From Malania oleifera (Eukaryota > Streptophyta > Magnoliopsida > Santalales > Ximeniaceae), in the NCBI RefSeq assembly GCF_029873635.1, contig NC_080420.1:28945032-29009031 (forward strand): a DNA stretch of 64,000 nucleotides. The letters are read 5' to 3'. The translations under genes and the position numbers were made by a program. The first letter of the stretch is position 1; each line of letters opens with the position of its first letter. Below the pieces are notes generated by a model. That model searched no databases and was not told where the DNA came from. It was given only the letters and a program-made list of their open reading frames with translations. Shown in pieces: positions 24,176-60,322 of the stretch.

Positions 24176-27100
24176 ACTTGGCATCAGAGCCAAGGTTGAG
24201 TTGCTACGTAAATTTAATTGCCTTCGTTGTGGGATTTGGAAAGCTTTGGTAAGTGACCATGACACCAAACAATGCTGAGAGGATCAGCGTGCTTGAAGTA
24301 TAGGTTGAGGCAACAACCAACACTGTGACCGCAGAGGTGGCCCAAATGAGAGAACTTGTTGATGAAGTGATGGGATCACAAAAACATCAAGCAGGTTTGA
24401 TAGGCGACATGTCAGAGGATTTTTGCCATACAGTTGAAATTTTGCAGTCACGGATGACTGATATGGATGCAAAGATGAATTTGATGGTTCTTACTATGAG
24501 GAACTCCAACACTCTAGGAGTTAGCAAGACCAAGGTACCAAAACCCAGGGCGTATGGTGGTGTCCGAAATGCCAAGGAGTTAGAGAACTTCTTGCTTGAT
24601 GTGGAGCAGTATTTTCGTGTTGTGAAGATGGCCTCTAAACAAGTGAAAGTGGATACTGCGACCATATACTTGGTTGGTGACGCCAAACTGTGGAGGCGTA
24701 CCAAGTACAAAAAAATTGAAAATGGAAGTTGTGTAATCAATATTTGGGAAAACTTGAAGAGAGATCTCAAGGCTCAATTCTTTCCTGAGAATGTTGAGTG
24801 TAATGCAAGGAGAAAGCTAAGAGATCTCAAGCATACGGGGTCAATCAGGGAATATGTGAAATAATTTTCTGCTTTAATATTGGATATCAAGGACATGTCG
24901 GAGAAGGACAAATTGTTCTATTTTCTAGAGGGGATGAAACCGTGGGCAAGAACAGAACTTCATAGGCAAAGGGTTCAAGACTTGTCAATTATACAAGCTA
25001 TTGCAGAACGCTTGACTGATTACACTGGTGATGATACCACTTCATCCAACGGTTTGGTAGAGAGGGAAATAGTGGAAAGTCTTTCAAGAAAGGCAAAGCA
25101 AGAGTGGGGGAGCTGACTCTAAATCATCAACCTCAAAGGACGCTTCGTCGTCTCAAGGGTTCAACACACCCAATGGAAAGGGGAAGAGTAAAATTTCGTG
25201 TTACTTGTGTGGTGGATCTCACAGAGTGAGTGAGTATCAACACAAGGGACTACTCAATGCCTTACAAGCTTCCACTTCGGGACAAGTGGTGAAAAGCGAG
25301 GAGGAAGAGGATGATGCCCCAAGGGTAGGTTCAGTGCGGCTGGTGAGGGCATTGGAAAAGAAGGAAAAAATATCAAAAGTTACACGAGTAAAAGGGTTAA
25401 TGTTTATGGACTTGAGGATTAATAGGAAGAGTACCTGCGCTATGGTGGATACGAGGGCTACTCATAATTTTGTTTTGCAGTTGGAAGCATGAAGACTCAA
25501 CTTATCCTTAGAGAAGGATATAGGACGCATGAAAGTAGTTAACTTTGTAACCCAGCCTACTCTGGGAGCAGCCAAGCAAGTGATTGAGAAGCTTGGACAG
25601 TGGGAAGGTCATGAGAATTTCACAGCGGTGCCATTGGATGACTTTCCAGTCATTCTAGGAATGGAGTTCCTAAGGGGAACGAGGGTAGTGTTGATGCCTT
25701 CGGCTAGTTCCCTATGTATGATGGGAGATCACTCGTGCATGGTTCAAGGTGTTGCGATGAAAGGAGACGACGGGAAGTCCCTTTTAGCCATACAACTCAA
25801 TGAGGTATTGGGTTAGGGTGAGCAGACACGTCTAGCCACGGTGGTAGTAGACGAAGAAGTAAGTCAAGAGCTGGAGCCTACGACCATCTAAGCGGTGTTG
25901 GATGAGTACAAGAAGGTGTTGCCAAATAAGCTGCCTCATAATTTGCCTTCACGATGGACTGTGGAGCATAAGATCGAGTTGTTATGAGGAGTGGAACCAC
26001 CTGCTAAAAGGCTATGTTGTTTGGCGCCTTTAGAGATAGTAGAGTTAGGGAAACAACTCGATAAATTGGAAGTAGGATGTGTTTGCCCTTCCAAAGCACC
26101 GTTGGGAGCATCGGTGTTGTTTCAGAGGAAACATGAAGGGCATCTATGAAAGGTGTTTGACAGGCTGAGGGGAAACAGTCTGTATGTGAAGAAAGAGAAG
26201 TGCTCTTTCGCTTAGTGGAGCAACAAATTCCTTGGTCATGTGGTTGAACAACGTCGAATCCAGAGGGGTATGGAAAAGGTAAGGATGATTCAAGAACGGA
26301 AGATCCCCACGACAGTGAACGAGTTGCGTTCCTTTCTTGGCCTTACTAGATATCGTAGGGAGTTCGTTGAGGGGTATTTGCGGAGAATGACTCCAATGAC
26401 AAGACTACTATAGAGGTATTGTTGGCCGCACATGCAGGATGATGTGGTTAATTATACCAGAACTTGTCTCACTTGCCAACAAGACAAGGGGGAGCAGAAG
26501 AAGTATGGTACTTTCATGGCCACACCAAAGCACTATTTGGCAAAGGAGATGACACAATTGTTCCTTGTGATTGTTGTGAAACATTGGAATGTTCCCCAAG
26601 TTATTATTCATGACCAAGACTTAATGTTCATTGACAACTTCTTGACAGAATTTTTTAGAATATTCAGGTCACATCTTGACATCTCTTCGAGTTACCACCG
26701 ACAAATAGATAGACAAATGAAGAGATTCAGAGAGCTATTAGAAGAGTACTTGTGTCATTTTGTCAACGACAACTAGGAGAATGGCGTGCAACTACTTGAC
26801 ATGGCTCCGTTCTGTGGCAATACCCAAAGGAGCTCAACAACCAACAAGAGCCCTTTTAAGCTTGTTACAGGCCAGTAGCCGCTGTTACCTCACACAGTGG
26901 GCTAGCCATATAGATGAAAGAGTCCCAGGGCGTACATCTTCACCAGAGAATGGAGACAGAATGTAGAGTTTTCCCGAGTCTATCTGGAGAAAGCTTCTAA
27001 GAAGATGAAGAAGTGGGCAGATCAGGGGAGAAGAAGACCGCCGCACTTCAACCGAACGAAAGTGCATTATGTATTTCATGTCTGCTGCCTCAAGCTGTTC

Positions 27101-27375
27101 AACGCCGATATCGACGATCTGAACAGAAGTCAGTCAAATAGAGTAGAGTTGAAGACAGTGCCACCTAACAAACATGAAGTTGAAGAGATCCTTGCAGCCC
27201 AAAAGTTCATATTCTCAAGGAAGAAGCGGCAGAAATTCCTAGTGAAGTGGAAATGCCTTGATGACAAAGAAATTAGCTGAATTTCAGCGGAAGATATGCA
27301 ACCGTTCATGGACAAAGTTGAAGTGTACCTACCGCCAAATTTTATGAGGACGTCGACTGCATAAGTGGGGGAGAA

Positions 27376-27465
27376 TGTCACAAGCTAAACTTGTTCAAGG
27401 CATTATGCTTGCCTGTGACCGCTTGTCTTGTGTACTTGGGATAGGTTTCCATCATGTAAATACTA
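27376..27465 (+). repeat. 3' LTR of the chromovirus, only the first 90 bases retained
   Basis: Starts TGTCACAAGCTAAACTTG directly after a polypurine tract. It matches the 5' LTR to AAATACTAG at about 27465 and then diverges, so the rest of the LTR is lost or replaced. Confidence 0.8.
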
Positions 27466-28939
27466 GAGGGTCATGGTTGAGGTTACTCCTTTATCACTAA
27501 TTGGTCATGGATTTAGGTTTGAAGAAATTGTCTCTCTGTATAAAAGTAGGGATAAAATTGCACACACTGTAACAACCCTTCCTTTACTCTTGCAAGACAA
27601 GGGAGTCTTGTGTCCTGGGGACGCTCCCTCCCCCAACCCCCCCCCCCTCTCTTTTTTTCCTTTTTTTTTTGTCTTTTTTTTAATCACTCTATAAGTGATG
27701 ATGGAGGCCTCTATATCCTTTTCTTATACAGTATACAACCATGCTAGGGCCACAAGTTCAAGATGACACAGACCCATGTGATAGGCTTCAACTGAGTGAT
27801 GCTATGTGGGACTCATATTGTATTATCCGGTCGAATCCCGTCACAATGGGTTAGTGTTATCATGGGCCCATGACATTAAGTATTTTCCTTACTTATATTA
27901 TAAAGCTTCTCAATCCTCATGTCACCACTGCAACCTATAACAAGAACTGCCCTAATATAGATTCAATCACCTAGCTGAACAATTTGCGTAGACGTTAAGA
28001 TTTTCCTATTCCATTCATCTATCCCTCATCTTTAATAATTTTTCTTTCTAGGATAAATGAATTTTGAACCAAAATGATGTATGGCTACAATATTTGGTGC
28101 TATTGTTTATATGACCAGAAATGTGTGATGATGGAAATTTAGGAAGTTGCTTTAACTTTTATGTTAGACTAATAAGTCCCTGTATTATTCATTGATTCTA
28201 TACTTTAATGTGGAATGAAAATCTTGAGTTCCACAATGTCAAATATTTTGTCCCAAATTATTGAGTATTTGATTGATTTGCTAAGTGTCTATTCCTAGAA
28301 ATAAAATGATTATAATATAAAAATTTAAGTAGTTTTTTTTTTTATTAAGAAAAGAGTTATTATAATAAAGCAAATAATTATGCACAAATTCAATATAGTA
28401 ATATCTACTTTCTTGTTAAATTATTGTATCTCTATATAACGTCACTACATGCCTATTTTAAAAAATAATTCTAGAACCAGAAATATGTCACATAGCATTT
28501 GGGCATATGAATTTGAAGTATTAAATTTAAACTTAAATAAATTTAAATAAATATTTTTATATCATAACTCATCATTCAAGGCTTCTCATAGCAAAAATGG
28601 GATGGGATTTTTTGAAGAATAAGCAATTCAATCATCCCTGATCATGGAATGACAATTTACTTAGTTTTGGAACCAAACACAGAATGAAGATTTTTCATTT
28701 AGGAATTTACCAAATTATCAAATGAATAATAGTTGATTTTTTAGCCGAGCAATTAATTTTAACCAAATTATTTTTACAATCAACCCAAGCAAAAATGAAA
28801 AGTAAGAAATCAAACATGAAAGAGAGCACACATGAGACCTTGAAGTACGAACAATGAGACCTCAAAATTGATTTTAAAAACAGTTGTCTGATGTCTCATA
28901 TTAAAATGATTTGTTAATTCATAATTTGGGTGAACAAAA
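27466..28939. other. Intergenic region downstream of CDC5
   Basis: AT-rich. C and T homopolymer runs at 27636-27682 create spurious open frames. The part nearest 28940 should include the CDC5 3' UTR (minus strand). No clear poly(A) signal was assigned. Confidence 0.4.
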
Positions 28940-52379
<23,440 letters not shown>

Positions 52380-52380
<1 letters not shown>

Positions 52381-54217
52381 GAGATAAATTTGGGTTTGTA
52401 TTAGGTGTGGGAAAATGGGTCAGCTGGTCGGGTTTGAACAGATTGTAAACGGGTAGAAATAAAATGGGTTCGAACTCAGTTTGAGGTGTTTAGTAACTAG
52501 TATATAAATCCAAATTTATCCGTTTAATAAATGGATACTTAAGAATCATTTAAAAATATAATTTATTTATTTATAATTTTTTTAAAATATTTTATATATA
52601 GTGATATAATTTTTTTTAAAAAAATTGCATTTTATTTTATTTATTAATATATTAATAAAAAAATATAAAATATAGAAAATAATATATCTCTTTAATTAAT
52701 ACTTTTTTAATATAAGATATATAGATATCAAATTAAACACCCCGCGGGTATCCAATTAATTCGTTTATTAAATAGGTTGGGTTTGAGTTGACTCGTTTAT
52801 AAACAAATCATCTTATACTAAACTCGAATTTGATTTAAACGAGCGACTCACAGGTCACTCGCCGGGTGGCGACTCGTTTTGTCACCTTAGTTTATATGAA
52901 TATTTTTTTCTTTAGGCTTTGGGTTTGTACGAATGTATTTTGAGGTAAAGTTGTATTTCGAAGTAAAGTTGTCGTTATGTGATGTGGAGATGATAAATTC
53001 GAAGTGTGGAAATAGTTTCCTATGAAAATGTAAAATAAAATTGTGTACTGTAGACTCATTATGATCCACCCCTTCATCAAACCTTGCATATGCAGGGGTC
53101 ACCTATTAGATTTTGACTCGTTTTGCTACCGTAATTTGTATGAATGTATTTTCACTAGACTCTGGGTTTGTACGAATGTATTTTGAGGTAAAGTTTCGTT
53201 GTATGATGTGGAGATCATAGATTTGAAGTGTGTAAATAGTTTCTTATGAAAATGTAAAACAAAATTATGTACTATAGACTCATTATGGTCCGCTCTTTCA
53301 TCAAACCTTGCATATGTGGGGGGCTATCTTTTTTTATGAAAGTATTTGAAATATGATATAAAATTATATATAACTTTTTATATATTTATATGAATTTAAA
53401 TTTAAGTTAAAATTTATTCTTTCAAATACATATTTAAAATTTTTATAAAAATGTAAAATATAAAATTGATATTTTAAAGATTTTGTATCGTGTGCAACTA
53501 CTTTTCATTATAATTTAATTTTATAATTTATATTTTGGAGTATGAATTTCATATCTTAGAATTGGTTTTGGGTGAATTTGATCAAAATTAAATATAATTT
53601 GCTCTTTATTTAACTCAAATTTCACAAATATAAATTTAAAATTTAAATTCCAAATTTTGAGTAAATGATTTTTAACTATTAGAACTAAAACAATTTCTTA
53701 GTCTCTTATAAATGGGTGACTAGATAGGTCAACTGGTGATTAAAAATGAATTGTGTTTTTTTTTTCACATTAGAAATTAATTTTACTTTTTATTTTGTGT
53801 ATTTCTTTCCCTATTGTGCAAGTTGAAATTAAGGCTTTCTCTTCTTTTAATAAATTCAATTCTTGCATATAGCAATTCTAAGATCCTGTTTGAAATTTAG
53901 AAAACATTTAAAAAGGAAAAAAAATGTAAATAAGTTTACTTTTTTGTGTTTGTTATTATCAGTATTGGATTTTGAGGACCTATTTGAGTTACTAACATTT
54001 GGTGATCGTTTTAAAATCAGAACATTTTTTTTTAAAATGGAGTCGTCGCTTTATTTCTTTATTTTTTTTTGAAAAAGAAATACAAAAGAAAGTCTTTTAA
54101 AGAGAATAGGTTCGAGGGTATGATTTGGCATATAAAAGGTAACACTTTAAATCCCCATTTTTAAGAATTCAAAAGGTTAACACCCTAAAACACCTATTTT
54201 CACAAATGGTTGTCATA
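52380..54217. other. AT-rich intergenic region upstream of CDC5
   Basis: Mostly AT-rich, with a tandem duplication at 52868-53322. Open frames of 60-70 codons here translate the repeats and are not supported as genes. Confidence 0.45.
52868..53322. repeat. Tandem duplication, two copies of about 210-230 bp
   Basis: Copy 1 (about 52868-53099) and copy 2 (about 53117-53322) share GACTCGTTTTG, GGGTTTGTACGAATGTATTT, AGACTCATTATG and TCATCAAACCTTGCATATG in the same order. Copy 1 carries a small internal repeat (AAGTTGTATTTCGAAGT). It lies about 900 bases upstream of the CDC5 ATG. Confidence 0.8.
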
Positions 54218-55079
54218 TGTTGGAGATGTGGGTCATATTTGTGTGGATACATATACTAGGAAAGCATAGTGATGCAAAGAACAAAGGTAGAGACTTGCAA
54301 GAGGAAACCGTCGCCAGTTTTGCTCAACAGTTTGGCATCAGCAAGGAAATCATAGACAGTTACCCTGAAATCGTCAATAGTTTCGTTCGACGCAAATATG
54401 GAAATTCGAATCGGAGATCATTAGATTGGGGGGATTTGGGGGATTTTATATAGGGCCTCTTGTGTGCATGGGGTTGATATATATACATGTTTATGTAACC
54501 CTAATTGTAAGCTTGAACAATCTTATTGTGAAAATTGACCGTTGCTCCCGTGGACGTAGGCACATTGCCGAACCACATAATTCTTGTGTCTTTTGTCTAT
54601 TGTTTTTCAATTATTGTGTGTGTGATTGTGATTCTTGCTTGCTTGATCTACATATTCATCATAGATTGTTTTGCATCAATTGTTCTAGATTGGTTTGAGT
54701 TGTGCATGATCCCGTTGCTTGTTCAACTCTAACAATTGGTGTCACATCACTGATTGTCACAACAATTGGTATCAGGGTTGTTGGTTTGCAATAGTTGAGA
54801 TCTTTTCGACAAAGTTTGATGTTTGTAAGTTTGATGGAACGGGGAATTTCAGACTTTGGCTAAGGAGGGTGAAGGACGTGTTGGTGCAACAAGGTATGAT
54901 GAAGGCACTTTACGAAAAGAAGTTGGACGACATGGATGACGCAAGTTGGAAAGAGTTGGAAGCCAAAGCTGTGGCTACTATCAGATTGTGTCTGGCCAAT
55001 GACGTGATGTATCACGTCATGGACGCGAAATCGTCGGCGGCAATTAGGCTGAAACTAGAAAGTAGGTACATGTCCAAGT
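54218..55079 (+). mobile_element. Copia element: 5' LTR, primer site and start of gag (fossil)
   Basis: The LTR at 54218-54764 starts TGTTGGAGATGTGG and ends TGTCACAACA, followed by the primer site TTGGTATCAGGG (54766-54777). It carries the copia U5 motif GTGGACGTAGGCACATTGCC. Gag follows (54805-55079, FDVCKFDGTGNFRLWLRRVK to SRYMSK), close to the gag at 35084-35600. It stops exactly where another LTR begins at 55080, so the element is split by an insertion and its remainder, if kept, lies beyond the right edge. Confidence 0.85.
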
Positions 55080-57631
55080 TGACAGTTATGGTGTGATCCC
55101 AAAAGGGGAGTGAATTGGGTTTTAAAAAACTTTTAGGCTAAATAAGATTGCTGATTCACCACAAATCATATCTTATTCAAAATATAGTCGTGTATATAAA
55201 ATGATTAAACAAAGAATACAAACATACATGCGTGGAACATATCCCATTTAAATTAAGTGTGTATATGTTAAATAATTAATGTGATAAATGAACATACATA
55301 CACGTATGGAAGATAAAGTGTGGAAATACAAACAAGATATAGAGAGAGAGAGACACAAGATTTGTTATCAAGGTTCGGTCAATTTTGCCTATGTCCTCGC
55401 CTTGGGCAAACCCCCCAAGGATTCCACTAACCTGCTCACTTAAATGGGCTGAGCAGAAGCCATTTACACTTCTCCTTACGGGACGGAGTCTCCCTAGCTT
55501 AATTACCTGGGCTGATTCGAACCAGTTCTCCTTAAGGGGTGGAATCTCTCCAACTCAATTACTAGGCTGAGCCAAACTGGTTTCTCCTTACGGAGGGAGT
55601 CTCCCCAACTCAATTACCAAGTTGAGTCAAACTAGTACATAAAACAATTTTTGTACAAATAAATGCTTCTGAAAAAACTGAGTTGTACACATTGAAATCT
55701 AAATGCACTCTCACATGATTTAAACAATGAAGTTTAATAGAGTATGGTTTTTCCTCTCAAAATATTTTCCAAATAAATTGATGAGAGTATGGAAAATGAT
55801 TTCTTCTTTTCAAATGACCTTTAAATTAAAATCAAAAGGCTACTGAGCAAAATACATGACTTTGAATATATGCTGTAGCCTTTCTCAAAAAGCTTTTCAA
55901 GCAAATATATATCAACAAAAATATGCTTAAAGCTTACTTGAATACCCCAAAATTTTTCTCCAAAAACTATTTTCCAAATCAAAGAATAGGAGAAACTAGG
56001 GATTTCTTTCTCAATATTATTGACCTCCAAATAAGAGAAACCTTCCAAGCAAGAATATATGAAATAAATATGTTGCTCAAGGCTCTCAAGGATTTACTTA
56101 AAAATTTTCTCCAAAAATATTTTTTTTTAGAAAAAAGTGTAGGAGATTTTTGACCTTTGATACATAAAAGCACAAGTAGGCTCACAAGTAATATATATAT
56201 GGATGTAAGATATATGCTCAAGCCATACTTGGATGAAAAAGAGATTTCTCCAAAAATAATTTTTCAAGAGAAGAGTAAGGGAGAAATTTGATCTTTGTAA
56301 AACAATAAAAGAAGAGGACTTCAAGCAATATATATGAAAGATATAAGCTCAAGCCTCTTCAAATATAATACCAAAAATATTTTCCCCAAAAATGATTTTC
56401 AAGGAGTAGGAGAAATATTACCTTTGAAAGTATAAAAGCGGATGACCATCAAGCAATATATATGTATAATATATGCTCAAGTTTCTTCACATAAAAACCC
56501 CAAGAGTATTTTCTCTCAAAATGAATTTCAAATAAAAGAAGAGTAGGAGAGAAATGAGAATTTAAAGAAAAAATGGGGTATGGAAATGAAAGAGAATCAA
56601 AGAATGATTAAAACTAATTTTAATGTGATTCTCTTACATTTTTCAAGTCAAACGAGCTTGTATTTATAGGCCAAAAGGAGATATATCCGTTATATGGCCG
56701 TTGGGACCTTAAAATATTATTTTATTTTGAAAACAAACCATTTTCCGGCTGATGGGATGCTTTCCCAAGAGGGTCGGTCGACTGGGGCCAAGCTCAGTCA
56801 ACTAAGGATTGAAATCTGCGAGCTTTAGTCAGCTGGCCGGTCAGCTATCCTTGAGTTTTTTGTGCAGTCATCCTTTAGTTTTTTTACCATAACCTTTTCT
56901 ATATAACTCCAATTTAGACATTCTTGGTATCAACTGAAATTTAAGAGAAACTCCTACAACTTTCATGTTGAACACTTTTTAAGATTAGAAGTTATGTATT
57001 GAGAAAAATGCCCATCAATAAGAAGGAAGAAACATGAAGGGATCTTTTTGGCAATGGACACCTTTTAGTGTTTTGACCATAACTTTTTCTCAAAAACTTC
57101 AAATGGGGCGTTCTTGGTATCAAAAGAAATCTGGGGGAAAATTCCACAATTTTCATGTTAAACATAATTTAAAATGAGAACGATTTGATTGAGAAAATAG
57201 CTCATCTCTACTATTCGGTTGACTGGGCAATCGACCGACCGCTTTGTAAAAATTGGTTTTTGCCTTCTTTTAACTTCAAACCCATTTTAGACCTTTTGGT
57301 ATAAGTTAGGCATTTTATGAAAAAGGTTTTTCATGTTACTTGGACGTCTTATGGTCAATCTAAGGTCATTTGAGCTTCAATTCAAATTATATGATTATGC
57401 ATGCACAAATTGAAACATAATTATTATTACAACCCAAAAATAAACAAAGTCTTCGTGCTTTACTCCTTTGCAATCTCATGGATTACACCAATATATGCTC
57501 GTTCAGGTGCTCTTACGGCTTCCATTTTGCATCCATCACTTGTGCTACAAACCTATACATTCATTGAGTATACAAGTGAGATGATGTGGTTTGTCATAAT
57601 CAAAATAGGAATCGAACTCAAAAATTCAACA
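55080..57631 (-). mobile_element. 3' LTR of a GTC-LTR family element, copy D (2552 bp)
   Basis: The plus-strand end TGACAGTTATGGTGTGATCCC abuts copia gag. The other end is TTCAACA at 57631, directly followed by ATCTCCCCCCTTTTT, which on the minus strand is a polypurine tract. This makes it the 3' LTR of a minus-strand element whose interior runs right from 57632. Family features: GTGAATTGGGTTTTAAAA (55110), TTATCAAGGTTCGG (55363-55376) and GGTCGACTGG-like motifs (56775-57240). It has a private tandem array of about three units of 60-65 bp (CTCCTTACGG..GGAGTCTCCC) at 55440-55640. Confidence 0.8.
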
Positions 57632-58445
57632 ATCTCCCCCCTTTTTGATGGTGATAAATAGAGGAGGCAAAATTGGGTTTACCTGATAAGACTCCCCCTA
57701 ACAATATGCATAAGTTAAAAAGATATTCAATATAAACAAGTATATGCAAACATGAAGACTTCAGTATTTTTCAAGTTATGCAATTTAGTCCAGTTGGGTT
57801 CATTGTGCAATTTGTGCTTGAATCTAACTTTAACAAATAATATTCAATTTGACACAAAGTTACATGATACAAATAAAATATTTCAAGTATGCAACCAAGT
57901 ATCATGTCCATCATTTTCCATTTGTAAATAACAAAAGCAGGAGAATAAAATCTTGTTAATTAACCTTCTCCCTTTATTGTCATCAGCAAAAGGGCTAGTA
58001 AAAAAAAAAACTATTTAAACTCCAGAGGCCTTAGATATAAAAGGTTTCATGACACAAATGAATTTGATGTCCAAGTAGTGCATGTCATGAGTATTGTTAA
58101 GCACACAGGCAAGATATAAGGTATATCCCATATAAATCATTTCTTGCCATAAAAAAATTTCCATTTAAAAAAAATTCCCCTTTGATATTAGCAATAAGTA
58201 CTGGGGACCATGCTTGCTAAAAAAGAAACTTTAATATAAAGATTATGCAAACTTTGTTTTTCTAGTAAGCAATTAAGCACATTCCAAATTATAACCAGAA
58301 AAAAAAAAAAAAAAAAACAACCATATAGATCCCCAAAAAAAATTAAAATTTTAGAATAAGATCATATGGAAAATTTTACAAGATTGTGGCAAGCAACAAG
58401 TTATCAAACTTTCAATAAAATCATCATGCTTTACAGTACACAAGC
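57632..58445 (-). mobile_element. Interior (3' non-coding part) of the copy D element
   Basis: Lies next to the polypurine tract of copy D. No open frame; A/T-rich. It continues at 62810 on the other side of the inserted solo LTRs. A second polypurine-like stretch (CTCCCCCTTTT) is at 62879. Confidence 0.5.
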
Positions 58446-60322
58446 TACATTGTTGACCTTATAGGTCATGCCCGATTTTAATAATGACAAATACCTGTTA
58501 TATTTAATGGGTATTTGAGGTTATGTGCAGAAACTCAAATCGACAGATCATAATGCACAAAGAGAAGATTGAAGTTGAAGAGCAAATTTCTGTTGTATTA
58601 TATTTCATTCTCATGCAAAGGGTCTGTAATAATAATTAGGTTCTATGACTTGTAATAATTGCATGCATCACCTGCATGATTTAATAGGTAAGCTCAAAAT
58701 GAAAATGACCTTAGAAAGACCTTAGGGATCGGTCAACCGACGCCGAATTTTTTCGGTATCTTCAAAGGACCTAGAAAAGACCTTAGGACACTCACTATTG
58801 CACATGTATGTACTAGACTCTTGAATAGGGTGTTTTTTGCATGAAATATGACCAAATTGCACAAAATGTGCACCTTCAGTCGACCAACCATTTATGTTCA
58901 TTTGGCCCCCGGTCGACCGAACCTGGTTTGGGTCAATGGGTTGACCACAATTCTGTCGACTGAGCTTCTAAAGCTCATTTGACATCGATCGATTGAACCT
59001 CCCTGAAGTCAACAGTTTGACTTCTCAGTCGACTGAGAGAATTTTGTATTGTACCAACCTGGTCGACCGAGTTCCCACGTGTGGGAATCCAAAGGTCTGG
59101 TCGATTGACCAGTTTAGTTCATTCTAGTCCTGATCGACCAAACCTCACAAAATAGGAAAAATCGCCTCGGACATACATGTCTGGTCAACTGAATCGACAG
59201 TTCAATTTTGGCCTGGTCGATCGAGTCATAAGAACTTCGGTCAACCGAACCCATCCTAGTCGACCGGTGCTCTTGGGTTGGACCTATTTTTTTACCGCGG
59301 TTAACTCGGGTAAAACATGCTTAAAATAATTAAATAATGATTAAATATTTTCTAATAATCCCGACCATATCCCTAACGGTTATAATTCTGAGGAAGTCTA
59401 TTTATACCCCTTCATTTGGGATGATTAGTAACCAGACTAGCAAACCCGATTAAGAAATTCTCTCTCACTCTAAAAAATCCTACTATTCATTTTTATACTC
59501 CATTCACTCATACTTACCTTTCACTATTGTCTAAACTTTCTGTAAGTTGATTGAGTGATTGTTTTGGAAAGGTTTGCTCTCCTTGTCTTGATTAATTGAT
59601 TTCATTTTCTTGAGAGCAAAACCTTGAGTATTCTTAGGAGACTTTATTAATAAGTCTTGCCTAAGAAGACCTCGTTCGATCTTCTGAGATTGTATATTCA
59701 TTGCAACATCTTGAGAAGCTTGTAGTTTATTTTGGTTGCAAAATATTTTCAAAATCATTTACAAATATCTATTGTGTTTTATCTTGAAAAATATTTGAAG
59801 AGATATTTGTTTATGAGTTAAAAATCTTTGTGGCAATATTCATTGAGTTATATCTTTTGCTGATTACAAAGATTCAAATTCCTTTTGCAAACCCAATTTA
59901 TACATTGCTCAAGCTTTATATTATTGAGAAGATTTGATAGTTGAAATATATAGGAGGATTGATTGATATCTTTGTTTGAGCATTTAGATTGAACATCTTG
60001 TGATACAAAAATCATATAGGTTTGCACTCTCACGTACTGATTACATTGATAGCAAATATATTTGAGAGTTGAAATATTAATACCACACTGAGCTTACATA
60101 TTAAATCATTTTGTGGTATATGTGATTGCGCCTAATTGGGTACATATCTACTTTACTTGAAAGCATAATCACCGTACCATTTCATTGATTGTGAAAATAC
60201 GAGTCTGAAAAGGGAGACTAACCCTTTGAAATAGTCTCAGACTGGCTTAGACCTGGTTAGGAAAGCTAGGTACACCATCCTGTTAAGGTGTAGGTTGAGG
60301 TCAGCCCTGTGCTAATTGACGT

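Larger units (their letters stand above)
23656..27465 (+). mobile_element. Ty3/gypsy chromovirus, heavily decayed (fossil)
   Basis: In order: 5' LTR (23656 to about 24175), primer site (TTGGCATCAGAGCC, 24178-24191), gag (about 24265-25120), CCHC knuckle (about 25200-25235), protease-like region (about 25385-25480), remnants of RT (about 26090-26400), integrase (about 26430-27000), a C-terminal chromodomain-like block (EVEEILAA..FLVKWK, about 27175-27260), polypurine tract (AAGTGGGGGAGAA, 27363-27375) and the start of the 3' LTR (27376-27465). The chromodomain and order make it a chromovirus. The RT/RNase H part is largely missing, and the coding frame is broken at many places (well over five). 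Older than the gypsy element at 1-3904. Confidence 0.88.

Noticed and set aside
27473-27694. Possible small gene after the chromovirus
   Set aside because: The frame depends on C and T homopolymer runs and has no family match.
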